Below, one piece after another: positions 1 to 11,576 of a stretch of 64,000 bases of DNA. Within the stretch, counting starts at the first letter, position 1; every line of letters starts with the position of its first letter. The stretch comes from Triticum aestivum (Eukaryota; Streptophyta; Magnoliopsida; Poales; Poaceae). Position numbers and translations under genes: made by a program. The stretch is taken from assembly GCF_018294505.1 (NCBI RefSeq), contig NC_057807.1:142280461-142344460 (forward strand), given 5' to 3'. Below the pieces are notes generated by a model, which saw nothing but the letters and a program-made list of their open reading frames with translations, did not search any database and was not told where the DNA came from.

Positions 1-264
1 CATCACCGCTCGCGACCTCACACCTATGTGGGAGGAATTTGAAGATGCCAAGGCTGAATGGGCGTAGAGCAAGAGGCGGCCAAAGCTACACAGAGGGAGC
101 GGAAAAGTCAGAAAGCACTCAAGAAAGGAGAGGCCCGCCACTGCAAGAAAGAAGAGGATGTATGCGCTGCTGCGGAGAGGTCGGCGGAGATCCAAGCACG
201 ATGGGGTATCGCCGACAAAGCCGGGAAGGAGAACGACGGCGTTTGGCCAGCATGTGATAAGTAG
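1..264 (+). pseudogene. Broken remnant of a charged, coiled-coil-like protein, cut by the window edge
   Basis: Protein-like sequence runs in from the left edge in one frame (about bases 2-64, ending in a TAG just after residues WEEFEDAKAEWA). It continues in another frame from about 58 to 264 as a Lys/Glu/Ala/Arg-rich stretch ending CDK and a stop. The switch of frame with similar composition suggests one coding sequence with a small indel near base 60. Composition (E, K, A, Q, R) fits a helical C-terminal tail, as in many plant transposon-derived or uncharacterised proteins. I recognise no domain. Only the 3' end is visible, so the start and function cannot be judged. Confidence 0.3.
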
Positions 265-369
265 TAGTACTAGTAGTTAGTGTGTGTGCCTGTGTCTGAG
301 TACGAGCATGTACCAGTACTACTAGTTACTACTGTAGTTTTTAGAGCAAATTACCAGTACATTAGCCTA

Positions 370-508
370 GACTAAATGGAAAAATTCATATCCTATGCAT
401 CAAATGGCATCTCTTTCTCTATAGGAATTGAGATGCATGTCATCTCACTTCCTATGATTTTCATATTCCTATAAAATTCCTATCCTATGAACGAAAGGAG
501 GCCTCTGT
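370..508. mobile_element. Remnant of a small AT-rich MITE
   Basis: The stretch ends with CCTATGAACGAAAGGAGGCC, which resembles the terminal sequence of a common grass MITE. Its body is made of short CCTAT/ATAGG motifs in both orientations, such as CATATCCTATG near 390 and TTCCTATCCTATG near 480. The matching left terminus is not present, so I call it a one-ended remnant. Superfamily is uncertain. Confidence 0.35.
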
Positions 509-2110
509 TGGAGTAACTACTGTAGCTAGCAGTACTGCTGGTACAGTAGTTTTCTTCAAGAAGCGGAATTCAACAAAGTCATGATGGTTCCTTCGTCTGA
601 GCAACTTCAAAGTGGGAAGTGGGCATGTGATTTGACGGCTCATTAGTCATTGTTACTGCGGCGCGACGACCGGGGTGACTCTCCCTTGGAGTTCTGCGTG
701 CATGGCAAGTGGACCAGGATGGTCGATGTCCCACATGTTGGCGAACGGAAGTATTCTTTCCGATATCGAGGAGCAAGGAAACCGCGTGGTATAGTATCAC
801 TGCTGATTGGTTCTCAAAAAAAATAGTATCACTGCTGATTTATAATTATTTTTTATTTCCAATGAATGCTAGCGTTTCAACTCTTATGACGAAGAGTGCC
901 AAACACAACACGTGCTGGATGTCCCACACGTCAGCGAAAGGAGTGGGACATGAATAGCGTGGTAGAGCCCAGCGCAAAAAACAACAATGTGGTAGAGCAT
1001 CTCCACTTCTTCCACTTCTGGGTCGGAGACCACACGTAGTAGTACTTAGTGGTATGAACGATACAAAGTGCGACCTGGAGAGAAAGACACATCTAGTTGG
1101 AAGGTCTCGAGGCATACACGTAAACAAATATAAAAGTTAATATGTGCCTCCATCTAATATAGTAGTAGTAGAGTACTTAGGCACGTACTCCATAACATCA
1201 CCGTGCATTGCACGGACAACATTTAGTGGTAGTACGTAGTAAGAGACAAATGCCTCCCAAGAGTTCCCTCCTCGACCCACTTTTGGGTATTTGGTAGAGT
1301 GTATGGAGGGTGCATGAGTCCACACTAGTTTAGCACAAATACACTAGCAACATGCATGAAGAGAGCATGCATGAAGAGGGGTGTTGAGTTGAGCATGCAT
1401 GAAGAGGGAACAACTATGCTGAGACGAGAACACGACCAAACACATCCTATATGCCACGCATGTTCATACCATTTGTGCCTTTCTACTTCACTTACTGCGC
1501 TACATTACTCAGGTTCGTACGTCCACTCCTGGGTACATGTCCGTCTCGTAGTTCCAGTCCCACGTGTTCTTCATATAGATGGAACGATCCTTGCATAACA
1601 CGCGCACCTTGATGCTAGATGTCTCGCGTGTTGGCAAAAGGATGAACAAAGCTCACGTAAAAAAATAGAGTGGAAGAACATAGATTCCCGGTGACCGAGA
1701 AGGAGCAAGGAACCTCGTGGTGGAGCGTCTGCACTCATAATATTTACTATTATTCAGCGCTATAAAATCAACCAATCATCTCCACAGTGGACTGGAAGAG
1801 TACGAAACACGGCAGCCCAGTGTAGTTACATCATCCTAGTACTACATGGCTAACCCACGCTATCACCATATTTCTTGGCTTCCATGCGACACCTATCTCT
1901 AGTAATCCAGCAGCCTGTATCGCTTCTCCCTCCTCGTCTCTCTCAAAGTGCGGCAGGCTGGCATTTTTGCCGTCTATTGAGGTCGGTTAACTCATCACAT
2001 GTTAGCGACATGCCAAGAGCATTCTAAAAAAATTCCTTTCATGTTCCGTTTTCAAAAACAAAAAAATCCTTTCACGTACGAATTTGACTGTATGCTTTTA
2101 GCAACTTGCA
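509..2110. other. Intergenic DNA without a supported gene
   Basis: Only short, composition-driven open frames occur here. The DNA has many TAGTAGTAC/CTAGTAC runs. A loosely repeated passage around GGATGTCCCACA...GGCGAA...AGGAGCAAGGAA occurs near 719-795, 917-965 and 1615-1730, suggesting an old, diverged duplication. Near 1350-1410 the motif GCATGCATGAAGAG occurs three times. I see no RNA gene or recognisable protein. Confidence 0.5.
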
Positions 2111-2120
2111 TGTCCTATAC

Positions 2121-2432
2121 TGCTCCTGTTTGATACTCTAACTTAGCTAGAGGTTAGACTAACTCATGACTAACCCTGAACTAACTGTAGCCAAATAGGT
2201 GCTTGGGTGACAGGGTTAGATTGACAATTAATGCACTTGATGGAGAGAGAAAAGTGATTTTTCAGTGGTCCCAATGAGAACTGTCTCCAGTTAGCACCTC
2301 TTGGGTGGGATAGTTTTTTTTGGTGGGTTCGGTGCAACTTGCTCCAATTTAAACCCTCATGCTTGGATACTTTAGGGCTATTTGAGCCCCAACTAGCTCA
2401 AACTAACTCTAACCCATGGATCCAAACAGGGC
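2121..2432. mobile_element. Tourist/PIF-Harbinger-like MITE
   Basis: The ends are imperfect inverted repeats. The left end starts GCTCCTGTTTGATACTCTAA. The right end is CCATGGATCCAAACAGGGCC, whose reverse complement starts GGCCCTGTTTGGATCC. GTTAG/CTAAC motifs recur inward from both ends. The length (about 310 bases) and lack of coding capacity fit a MITE. The GGCCCTGTTTGGAT terminus is common among grass MITEs. The target duplication is not clear, so assignment to PIF/Harbinger rather than hAT is tentative. Confidence 0.5.
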
Positions 2433-2439
2433 CTATGGC

Positions 2440-3224
2440 CAGTCTCGACGCGGAGTAGACGCGTGCACCGGGAAGCGGCGCTCTCTCGGCCGTCGCGCCA
2501 CTTTAAAGCCGACGCCAGTGAGAGGTTGCCTCCGCTTTGGCTGGGCATTTATGCGGCACTGACAGTCCAGGGCGACGCTGACCGTTTCATGCGGGAAGCG
2601 CACGCTGGCAAGCGAGTATAGGTTTTGAACCGTTTCAAGTGTAGTACTGGTAGTTTGCAAAACTACTCAATTATTGCACTCAGTTTCCTAAGAAATTGTG
2701 GTAAAAAACATTACTCCACAGCCTGCTTCCCTTCTCCTTACTCTTCCACCACCCGCGCACGTCTGCGGGAAGCGACTGGTCAACCCTTATATAGGAGTGC
2801 TAGCACAAAAAGATGCATGCATGACCACTAAAATTTCCATATTAAAGCGCCGCTCCGGCGGGAGTATGGCGTATGTTGTTACCTTCGGTCGGGCCATGGC
2901 TACCAGGCGACAGTGACCAAAGAAGAGTCGGCGGGAGGGGAATGAATGCATCTACTGTTTGGGTTCGCCTTCCGGCTTAAATAAATGCGCAGCATCACGT
3001 GTACCCGCGGGTGCACAAATTGTAACATACGTGTCTGCTTAAGTGGGCGTCACGTAACTGTTGTGTGTGTGAGAGAGATTCTGAGAGACAGAGTGCGTGT
3101 GTGCGACTCTACTCTTCAGACATGTACTCAACCTTTTGCATTGGGATATAAGTATAATGGTATTTACTTTAGCTAGTTATTTACGTGGCCATGTTAACGT
3201 GGTTGTGTAAAAAAATGTCACTTC
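2440..3224. other. GC-rich unique-looking DNA with a TATA-like motif but no gene
   Basis: Bases 2440-2620 and 2750-2960 are GC-rich and contain repeated GCGGGAAGCG motifs. A TATA-like CTTATATAGG lies at about 2786-2795. No open frame downstream has a recognisable domain. The stretch may be old promoter or transposon-derived DNA. It ends at the insertion site of E1 (target CTGCT at 3225-3229). Confidence 0.35.
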
Positions 3225-3229
3225 CTGCT

Positions 3230-4806
3230 TGATTCGTCTCCAATGTATCTATAATTTTTTATTGTTCCATGCTATTATATTACCCCTGGTGGATGTTTAT
3301 GGGCTTTATTTTACACATTTATATCATTTTTGGGACTAACCTACTAACCGGAGGCCCAGCCCGTATTGCTGTTTTTTTGCCTATTTCAGTATTTCGAAGA
3401 AAAGGAATATCAAACGGAGTCCAAACGGAATGAAACCTTTGGGAGCGTGATTTTTAAAACAAACGTGATCCAGAGGACTTGGAGTGCAAGCAAAGCAGCA
3501 GCCGAGGCGGCCACGAGATAGGAGGGCGCGCCCACCCCTACAGGGCGCGCCCCCTGTCTTGTGGGCCCCTCAGGCGGCCATCGATGTACTTCTTCCTCCT
3601 ATATATGCCTACGTACCCCGAAAACATCCAGGGAGCCAACGAAACACAATTTCCACCGCCGTAACCTTCTGTATCCGTGAGATCCCATCTTGGAGCCTTC
3701 ACCGGCGCTCCGCCAGAGGGGGAATCGACCACGGAGGGCTTCTACATCAACACCATAGTCCCTCCGATGAGTTGTGAGTAGTTTACCACAGACCTTCGGG
3801 TCCATAGTTATTAGCTAGATGGCTTCTTCTCTCTTTTTGGATCTCAATACAATGTTCTCCCCCTCTCTTGTGGAGATCTATTTGATGTAAAATGTTTTTG
3901 CGGTGTGTTTGTCGAGATCCGATGAATTGTGGGTTTATGATCAAGTTTATCTATGAGAAATATTTGAATCTCCTATGAATTCTTTTATGTATGATTGATT
4001 TATCTTTGCAAGTCTTTTCGAATTATCAGTTTGATTTGGTCTACTAGATTGATCTTTCTTGCCATGGGAGAAGTGCTTAGCTTTGGGTTCAATCTTGCGG
4101 TGTCCTTTCCTAGTGACAGTAGGGGCAGCAAGGCACATATTGTATTGTTGCCATCGAGGATAAAAAGATGGGGTTTATATCATATTGCTTGAGTTTATCC
4201 CTCTACATCATGTCATCTTTCTTAATGCGTTACTCTGTTCTTTATGAACTTAATACTCTAGATGCAGGCAGGAGTCGGTCAATGTGTGGAGTAATAGTAG
4301 TGGATGCAGGCAGGAGTCGGTCTACTTGTTGCGGACGTGATGCATATATACATGATCATGCCTAGATAATCTCATAATTATTCGCTTTTCTATCAATTGC
4401 TCGACAGTAATTTGTTCACCCACCATAATACTTATGCTATCTTGAGAGAAGCCTCTAGCGAAACCTATGGCCCCCGGTTCTATCTTTTATCATATAAGCT
4501 TTCAATCTACTTTTATTTGCATCTTTACTTTTTGCATCTATATTATAAAATATCAAAAATATATTTATCTTATCATACTATCTCTATCAGATCTCACTTT
4601 CGCAAGTGGCCGTGAAGGGATTGACAACCCCTTTATTGCGTTGGTTGCGAGTTCTTTGTTTGTTTGTGTAGGTGCGTGGGACTTTTGAGGAGCCTCCTAC
4701 TGGATTGATACCTTGGTTCTCAAAAACTGAGGGAAATACTTACGCTACTATTGCTGCATCACCCTTTCCTCTTCAAGGAAAACCAATGCAAGCTCAAGAC
4801 GTAGCA
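3230..4806 (+). repeat. E1 5' LTR
   Basis: The LTR starts TGATTCGTCTCC and ends GACGTAGCA, and is repeated at 10017-11571. It carries a TATA-like CTATATATGCC at about 3597-3607, the likely promoter core. It keeps two GGCGCGCC motifs about 20 bases apart (3525-3550); in the 3' LTR the segment between them is missing. Confidence 0.9.
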
Positions 4807-4817
4807 AGAAGGATTTC

Positions 4818-4835
4818 TGGCGCCGTTGCCGGGGA
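4818..4835 (+). other. E1 primer-binding site (tRNA-Asp type)
   Basis: TGGCGCCGTTGCCGGGGA lies 11 bases inside the 5' LTR. It is complementary to the 3' end of plant tRNA-Asp (ending CCCCGGCAACGGCGCCA), the usual primer of Athila/Tat-like and many non-autonomous grass Gypsy elements. Confidence 0.85.
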
Positions 4836-5034
4836 GGTCTTCGCTCAAGTCAAGACATACCAAGTGCCCATCACAAACTCATCTCCCTCGCATTTACATT
4901 ATTTGCCATTTGCCTCTCGTTTTCCTTTCCCCCACTTCACCCTTGCCGTTTTATTCGCCCTCTCTTTCCCAATCTCCTCTGCTCTTTTTTGCTTTCCTTT
5001 TTCTGTTTGCTTGTGTGTTGGATTACTTGTTGCC

Positions 5035-6247
5035 ATGGCGCAAAATAATACCAAATTGTGTGATTTCTCGAATACCAATAATAATGATTTCCTTAGTACT
5101 CCGATTGCTCCTCTTAATGATGTTGAGTCTTGTGAAATCAATACTGCTTTGCTGAATCTTGTTATGAAAGATCAATTCGCCGGCCTTCCTAGTGAAGATG
5201 CCGCTACTCATCTAAACAACTTTGTTGATTTGTGTGATATGCAAAAGAAGAAAGATACGGATAATGATATTGTTAGATTGAAGTTATTTCTGTTTTCACT
5301 TAGAGATCGTGCTAAAGTTTGGTTTTCGTCTTTGCCTAAAAATAGTATTGATTCTTGGAACAAGTGCAAAGATGCTTTTATCTCCAAGTGTTCTCCTCCC
5401 ACTAAGATTATCACTCTTAGGAACGATATTATGAATTTTAAACAACTTGATCATGAGCATGTTACCCAATCTTGGGAAAGAATGAAATTGATGATTCGCA
5501 GTTGCCCTACTCATGGTTTGAATTTATGGATGATCATACAAAAATTTTATGCCGGTTTGAACTCTGCTTCTAGAAATCTCTTAGATTCGGCCGCGGGAGG
5601 CACATTTATGGAAATCACGTTAGGAGATGCTACAAAACTTCTAATATTATGGCTAATTATTCTCAATGGCACACTGAAAGATCTTCTAGTAAAAAAGTGC
5701 ATGCTATAGAAGAAATCAATGTTTTGAGTGGAAAGATGGATGAACTTATGAAGTTGTTTGCTACTAAAAATACTCCTCTTGATCCCAATGATATGCCTTT
5801 GTCTACTTTGATTGAGAATAATAATGAATCTATGGATGTGAATTTTGTTGGTAGGAATAGTTTTGGAAACAATGCTTATAGAGGAAACTTTAATTCTAGA
5901 CCGTTCCTAGTAATTCCTCTAATAATTACGGAAATTACTACAATAATTCTTATGGTAATTTTAATAAGATGCACTCTGATTTTGAGAATAGTGTGAAAGA
6001 ATTTATGATTTCTCAAAAGAATTTTAATGCTTTGCTTGAGGAAAAATTGCTCAAAGTTGATGATTTGGCTAGGAACATTGATAGACTTTCGCTTGATGTT
6101 AATTCTCTTAAAATTAGATCTTCTCCTCCTAAGCATGATATCAATGAGTCTCTCAAAGCCATGAGAATTTCCATTGATGAGTGCAAGGAAAGAACCGCTA
6201 GATTGCGTGCTAAGAAAGATTGCTTTTATAAAAGCATGTTCTTCTAG
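5035..6247 (+). pseudogene. E1 Gag-like capsid gene, frameshifted
   Basis: This would encode the structural Gag protein that packages element RNA in cytoplasmic particles. The frame starts with the ATG at 5035, after a T-rich leader, and runs to a stop at 5709. The middle part (residues about 60-190) has the plant Retrotrans_gag pattern: a helical block with KLFLFSLRDRAKVWFSSLP, then SWNKCKDAFISKCSP, then LGDATKLL. Near 5640 the frame is lost by a small deletion and protein-like sequence continues in another frame from 5649 (SQWHTERSSSKKVHAIEEIN) to about 5915, then in a third frame at 5969-6247, which is Lys/Glu/Leu-rich and ends at a stop. At least two indels therefore break it. No CCHC knuckle is visible. 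The sister element E2 lacks this module altogether. Confidence 0.75.
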
Positions 6248-6252
6248 TTTCC

Positions 6253-7112
6253 ATGAAAATAATGATGAAGATCTCAAATTTATTGATGTGTCTCCTATTA
6301 GATCTTTGTTTTGAAATATGAATCTTGATAATAATAGGACTGGAGATGAGTCAACTTTAGTTAGAAGGCGTCCCAAGAATTCGTAGTTTTTAGATCTTGA
6401 TGCTAAATTTGGTAAAAGTGGGATTGGAGAGGTCATGACTTTAAATAGTATTGAACCCACTATCTCGGATTTCAAGGAATTTGATTATGATAATTGTTCT
6501 TTAGAAGGTTGTATTTCCTTGTTGCAATCCGTTGTTAATTCTCCTCATGCTTATAGTCAAAATAAAGCTTTTACCAAACACATTGTTGATGCCTTGATGC
6601 AATATTATGATGAAAAACTTAATTTGGAAGTTTCTATACCTAGAAAACTTAATGATGAGTGGGAACCTACTATAAAGATTAGAATTAAAGATCATGAGTG
6701 TTTTGCTTTGTGTGATTTGGGTGCTAGTGTTTCCACGATTCTGAAAACTTTATGTGATATTCTAGGTTTCCATGATCTTGATGATTGCTCTTTAAATTTG
6801 CACCTTGCGGATTCTACCATTAAAAAGCCAATGGGAAGGATCAATGATGTTCTCATTGTTGCAAATAGAAATTTGGTGCCCGTAGATTTTATCGTTCTTG
6901 ATATAGATTGCAATCTTTCTTGCCCTATTATTCTTGGTAGACCTTTCCTTAGAATGATTGGCGCGATTATTGATATGAAGGAAGGAAATATTAGATTCCA
7001 ATTTCCATTAAAGAAAGGCATGGAGCACTTTCCAAGAAAGAAATTCAAATTACCTTATGAATCTATCATGCGAGCTACTTATGAATTGAGTGTCAGAGAT
7101 GGCACTACTTAG
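6253..7112 (+). pseudogene. E1 retropepsin-like aspartic protease region
   Basis: This is the protease part of the polyprotein, which would cleave Gag during particle maturation. The intact stretch begins at the ATG at 6435 and ends at 7112 (225 residues). The active-site motif CDLGASVS is at residues 93-100, with Leu replacing the usual Thr/Ser after the catalytic Asp, as in many plant Gypsy proteases. The ILGR motif of the C-terminal flap/dimer region is at 166-169. Upstream, 6253-6434 is in the same frame as the E2 reading frame but holds two stops: a TGA at about 6313, where E2 has TGC, and a TAG at about 6384, where E2 has GAG. The protease fold itself looks uninterrupted. No reverse transcriptase follows; the stop at 7112 is followed by non-coding DNA. 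Confidence 0.8.
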
Positions 7113-10016
7113 ATCTATCTTCGCTTTTATGCCTAGCTAGGGGCGTTAAACGATAGCGCTAGTTGGGAGGCAACCCAATTTTATTTGTGTTTTTTGTTTT
7201 TGTTCCTATTTAGTAATAAATTTTTCTTCTACCTTCTGTTTAGAAGTGTTTTTATCTTTTAATTAGTGCTTGTGCCAAGTAGAACATATAGGATAACCTA
7301 TGATGATAGTTGATTTGATTTTGCTGAAAACAGAAACTTCGCGCGCACGAAATTAGTTTTGTTAAATCACAGAGACGTGATTTTGTGTTGATTCTTTTTG
7401 ATGCTGATCAATAGACAAAGTTTCCAAGACTTCCTATTTTGGTAGGATTTTTAGAGTTCCATAAGTTTGCGTTAGTTACATATTGGTACAGACTGTTCTG
7501 TTTTTGACAGATTCTGTTTTTCGTGTGTTGTTTGCTTATTTTGATGCATCTATCGCTAGTTAAATAGTTTATAAACCATAGAGAAGTTGTAATACAGTAG
7601 GTTTAACACAAAAATAAATAAATAATGAGTTCATTACAGTACCTTATGTGGTGGTTTTGTTTTCTTTCACTAACGGAGCTTATAAGATTTCCTGTTGAGT
7701 TTTGTGTTGTGAAGTTTTCAAGTTTTGGGTAAAGCTTTGATGGACTATGGAATAAGAAGTGGAAAAAGCCTAAGCTTGGGGATGCCCATGGCACCCCAAG
7801 ATATTCAAGAATAGCCAAAAGCCTAAGCTTTGGGATGCCCCGGGAAGGCATCCCCTCTTTCGTCTTTGTTCATTGGTAACTTTACTTGGAGCTATATTTT
7901 TATTCGCCACATGATATGTGTTTTGCTTGGAGCGTCGTGTATTATATTAGTCTTTGCTCTTTAGTTACCACAATAATCCTTGCTGTACACACCTTTTGGT
8001 ATAAGCCTACTTGATTAGAATTTGCTAGAATACTCTATGTGCTTCACTTATATCTTTTGAGCTTGATAGTTTTTGCTCTAGTGCTTCACTTATATATTTT
8101 AGAGCATGATGGTGGCTTATTTTTATAGAAATTGCTAGTCTCTCATGCTTCACTCATATTATTTTGAGAGTATTTTAGAACAGCATGGTATTTGCTATGG
8201 TTATAAAATTGGTCCTAGAATGGTAGGCATCCAAGTTGGGTATAGTAAAAACTATCATAGGAAGTGAATTGGATGCTATGATCAATTTGATACTTGATAA
8301 TTGTTTTGAGATATGGAGGTAGTGATATTAAAGTCATGCTAGTTGGGTGATTATGAATTTAAAGAATGCTTCTATCGAAGTTAGCAAGTCCCGTAGCATG
8401 CACGTATGGTTAAAGTTGTGTAACAAATTTGAAACATGAAGTGTACCTGGCTTGTGCATTCTTATGAGTGGCGGTCGGGGACGAGCGATGGTCTTTTCCT
8501 ACCAATCTATCCCCCTAGGAGCATGCGCGTAGTGCTTGATTTTTGATGACTTCTAAATTTTTGCAATAAGTATATGAGTTCTTTTGACTAATGTTGAGTC
8601 CATGGATTATACACACTTTTACCTTTCCACCATTGCTAGCCTCTTCGGTACCGTGCATTGCCCTTTCTCACCTTGAGAGTTGGTGCAAACTTCACCGGTG
8701 CATCCAAACCCCGTGATATGATACGCCCTATCACACATAAACCTCCATATATCTTCGTCAAAACAGCCACCATACCTACCTATTATGGCATTTCCATAGC
8801 CATTCCGAGATATATTGCCATGCAACTTTCCACCCTTCCGTTCATCATCATCATGGCATACATTACTTTTTTCATATTGCCATTGCATGATCATGTAGTT
8901 GACATTGTATTTGTGGCAAAGCCACCATGCATAATTTTCATACATGTCACTCTTGATTCATTGCACCATCCCGGTACACCGCCGGAGGCATTCATATAGA
9001 GTCATATCTTGTTCTAGTTTCGAGTTGTAATTCATATGTTGTAATCAATAAAAGTGTGATGATCATCATTATTAGAGCATTGCCCAAAAAGAAAAAAAAA
9101 TGAAAAAATAAGAAAGGCCAAAAGAAAAAAGAAAGGCCCAAAAAAAGAGAAAAGAAAAAAGGAAAAGAAAATTAAATTAAATAAAAGGGGCAATGTTACT
9201 ATCTCTTTTTCCACACTTGTGCTTCATAGTAGCACCTTGTTCTTCATGTAGTGAGTCTCATATATTGTGCTTCAAAGTAGCACCATGTTTTTCATATAGT
9301 GAGTCTCATAGGTTGTCTTTTTCATACTAGTGGGAATTTTTCATTATAGAACTTGGCTTGTAGATTCCTACAATGGGCTTCCTCAAATGCCCTAGGTCTT
9401 CGTGAGCAAGCAAGTTGGATGCACACCCACTAGTTTTCTTTTGTTGAGCATTCATAGCTCTAGTGCATCCGTTGCATGGCAATCCCTACTCCTCATGTTG
9501 ACATCAATTGATGGGCATCTCCATAGCCCGTTGATTATCCTCGTCAATGTGAGACTTTCTCCTTTTTTTTCTTCTCCACACAATCCCCATCATCATATTA
9601 TATTCCACCCATAGTGCTATATCCATGGCTCACGCTCATGTATTGCGTGAAGGTTGAAAAAGTTTGAGATTATTTAAGTACGAAACAATTGCTTGGCTTG
9701 TCATCGGGGGTATAGAAGTTGGGAACATCTTTGTGTGACGAAAATGAAGCATAGCCTAACTATATGATTTTGTTGGGATGAACTTTCTTTTGCCATGTTA
9801 TTTTGAGAAGACATGATTACTTTGATTAGTATGCTTGAAGTGTCACTATTTCTTTTATCAATATGAACTTTTATTTTGAATCATTTGGATGTAAACATTC
9901 ACGCCACAATAAATAAAATTACATTGAGAATTATGCTAGGTAGCATTCCACATCAAAAATTCTGTTTTTATCATTTACCTACTCGAGGACGAGCAGGAAT
10001 TAAGCTTGGAGATGCT
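7113..10016 (+). other. E1 non-coding 3' internal region
   Basis: About 2.9 kb without a retroelement enzyme. It holds two copies of AAGCTTGGGGATGC-type motifs followed by GGCACCCC or GGCATCCCC (7772-7800 and 7825-7853), which can pair as short stem-loops; an A/G-rich stretch at 9087-9187; and repeated phrases such as TTCATGTAGTGAGTCTCATA at 9246 and 9292. The 3' end has ACTCGAGGACGAGCAGGAAT, then the purine-rich block. The same layout occurs in E2. Short open frames exist on both strands at 8619-8999. Confidence 0.7.
9990..10016 (+). other. E1 purine-rich 3' block next to the 3' LTR (polypurine tract region)
   Basis: GACGAGCAGGAATTAAGCTT, then GGAGATGCT, directly abuts the TG of the 3' LTR. 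This is where plus-strand synthesis would be primed. E2 and E3 have the same block with GGGGATGC. Confidence 0.55.
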
Positions 10017-11571
10017 TGATACGTCTCCAACATATCTATAATTTTTGATTGTTCCATGATATTATATTACCCCTTTTGGATGTTTATGGGCTTTATTTTA
10101 CACATTTATATCATTTTTGGGACTAACCTACTAACCGGAGGCCCAACCCGTATTGCTGTTTTTTGCCTATTTCAGTATTTCGAACAAAAGAAATATCAAA
10201 CGGAGTCCAAACGGAATGAAACCTACAGGAGCGTGATTTTTGGAACGAACGTGATCCAGAGGACTTGGAGTGCAAGCCAACCAGCAGCCGAGGCGGCCAT
10301 GAGATAGGAGGGCGCGCCCCCTGTCTTGTGGGCCCCTCGGGCGGCCACCGACGTACTTCTTCCTCCTATATATGCCTACGTACCCCGAAAACATCCAGGG
10401 AGCCAACGAAACACAATTTCCACCGCCGTAACCTTCTGTATCCGCGAGATCCCATCTTGGAGCCTTCACCGGCGCTCCGCCAGAGGGGGAATCGACCATG
10501 GAGGGCTTCTACATCAACACCATAGCCCCTCCGATGAGTTGTGAGTAGTTTACCACAGACCTTCGGGTCCATAGTTATTAGCTAGATGGCTTCTTCTCTC
10601 TTTTTGGATCTCAATACAATGTTCTCCCCTCTCTTGTGGAGATCTATTTGATGTAAACTCTTTTTGCGGTGTGTTTGTCGAGATCTGATGAATTGTGGGT
10701 TTATGATCAAGTTATCTATGAGAAATATTTGAATCTCCTCTGAATTCTTTTATGTATGATTGAGTTGTCTTTGCAAGTCTCTTCGAATTATCAGTTTGGT
10801 TTGGCCTACTAGATTGATCTTTCTTGCCATGGGAGAAGTGCTTAGCTTTGGGTTCAATCTTGCGGTGTCCTTTCCCAGTGACAGCAGGGGCAGCAAGGCA
10901 CGTATTGTATTGTTGCCATTGAGGATAAAAATATGGGGTTTATATAATATTGCTTGAGTTTATCCCTCTACATCATGTCATCTTTCTTAATGTGTTACTC
11001 TGTTCTTTATGAACTTAATACTCTCGATGCAGGCAGGAGTTTGTCGATGTGTGGAGTAATAGTAGTAGATGCAGGCAGGAGTCGGTCTACTTGTTGCGGA
11101 TGTGATGCCTATATACATGATCATGCCTAGATAATCTCATAATTATTCGCTTTTCTACCAATTGCTCGACAGTAATTTGTTCACCCACCGTAATACTTAT
11201 GCTATCTTGAGAGAAGCCTCTAGTGAAACCTATGGCCCCCGGGTCTATCTTTTATCATATAAGCTTTCAATCTACTTTTATTTGCATCTTTACTTTTTGC
11301 ATCTATATTATAAAATACCAAAAATATATTTATCTTATCATACTATCTCTATCAGATCTCACTTTCGCAAGTGGCTGTGAAGGGATTGACAACCCCTTTA
11401 TTGCGTTGGTTGCGAGTTCTTTGTTTGTTTGTGTAGGTGCGTGGGAATTTTGAGGAGCCTCCTACTAGATTGATACCTTGGTTCTCAAAAACTAAGGGAA
11501 ATACTTATGCTACTATTGCTGCATCACCCTTTGATCTTCAAGGAAAACCAACGCAAGCTCAAGACGTAGCA
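10017..11571 (+). repeat. E1 3' LTR
   Basis: Starts TGATACGTCTCCAACATATC and ends AAGACGTAGCA. It is about 22 bases shorter than the 5' LTR, mainly because one GGCGCGCC unit and its spacer are missing near 10312. The TATA-like CTATATATGCC is kept at 10366-10376. It is followed directly by the target duplication CTGCT. Confidence 0.9.
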
Positions 11572-11576
11572 CTGCT

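Larger units (their letters stand above)
3230..11571 (+). mobile_element. E1: complete non-autonomous Gypsy-type LTR retrotransposon
   Basis: The element has two LTRs of about 1.56 kb, each starting TGAT and ending GTAGCA, a primer-binding site just inside the 5' LTR, a broken gag, a retropepsin frame, about 2.9 kb of non-coding 3' DNA and a purine-rich 3' block before the 3' LTR. A perfect 5-bp direct repeat CTGCT flanks it (3225-3229 and 11572-11576), which proves the boundaries and shows that it inserted as one unit. There is no reverse transcriptase, RNase H or integrase anywhere inside, so it must be mobilised by proteins supplied in trans. The LTR start TGATACGTCTCC (here TGATTCGTCTCC) and tRNA-Asp primer site fit abundant Triticeae Gypsy families of the Sabrina/WHAM kind; the exact family name is uncertain. 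A sister copy, E2, lies at 35125-42504. Confidence 0.9.

Noticed and set aside
4672..5034. Use of the earlier ATG at 4672 for the E1 Gag
   Set aside because: That start lies inside the LTR and reads across the LTR end and primer site; family-like sequence begins only after the ATG at 5035.
5876..6475. Minus-strand frame of 199 codons opposite gag and protease
   Set aside because: It is antisense to the retroelement coding region and has Ile/Ser/Leu bias typical of the complement of AT-rich coding DNA.
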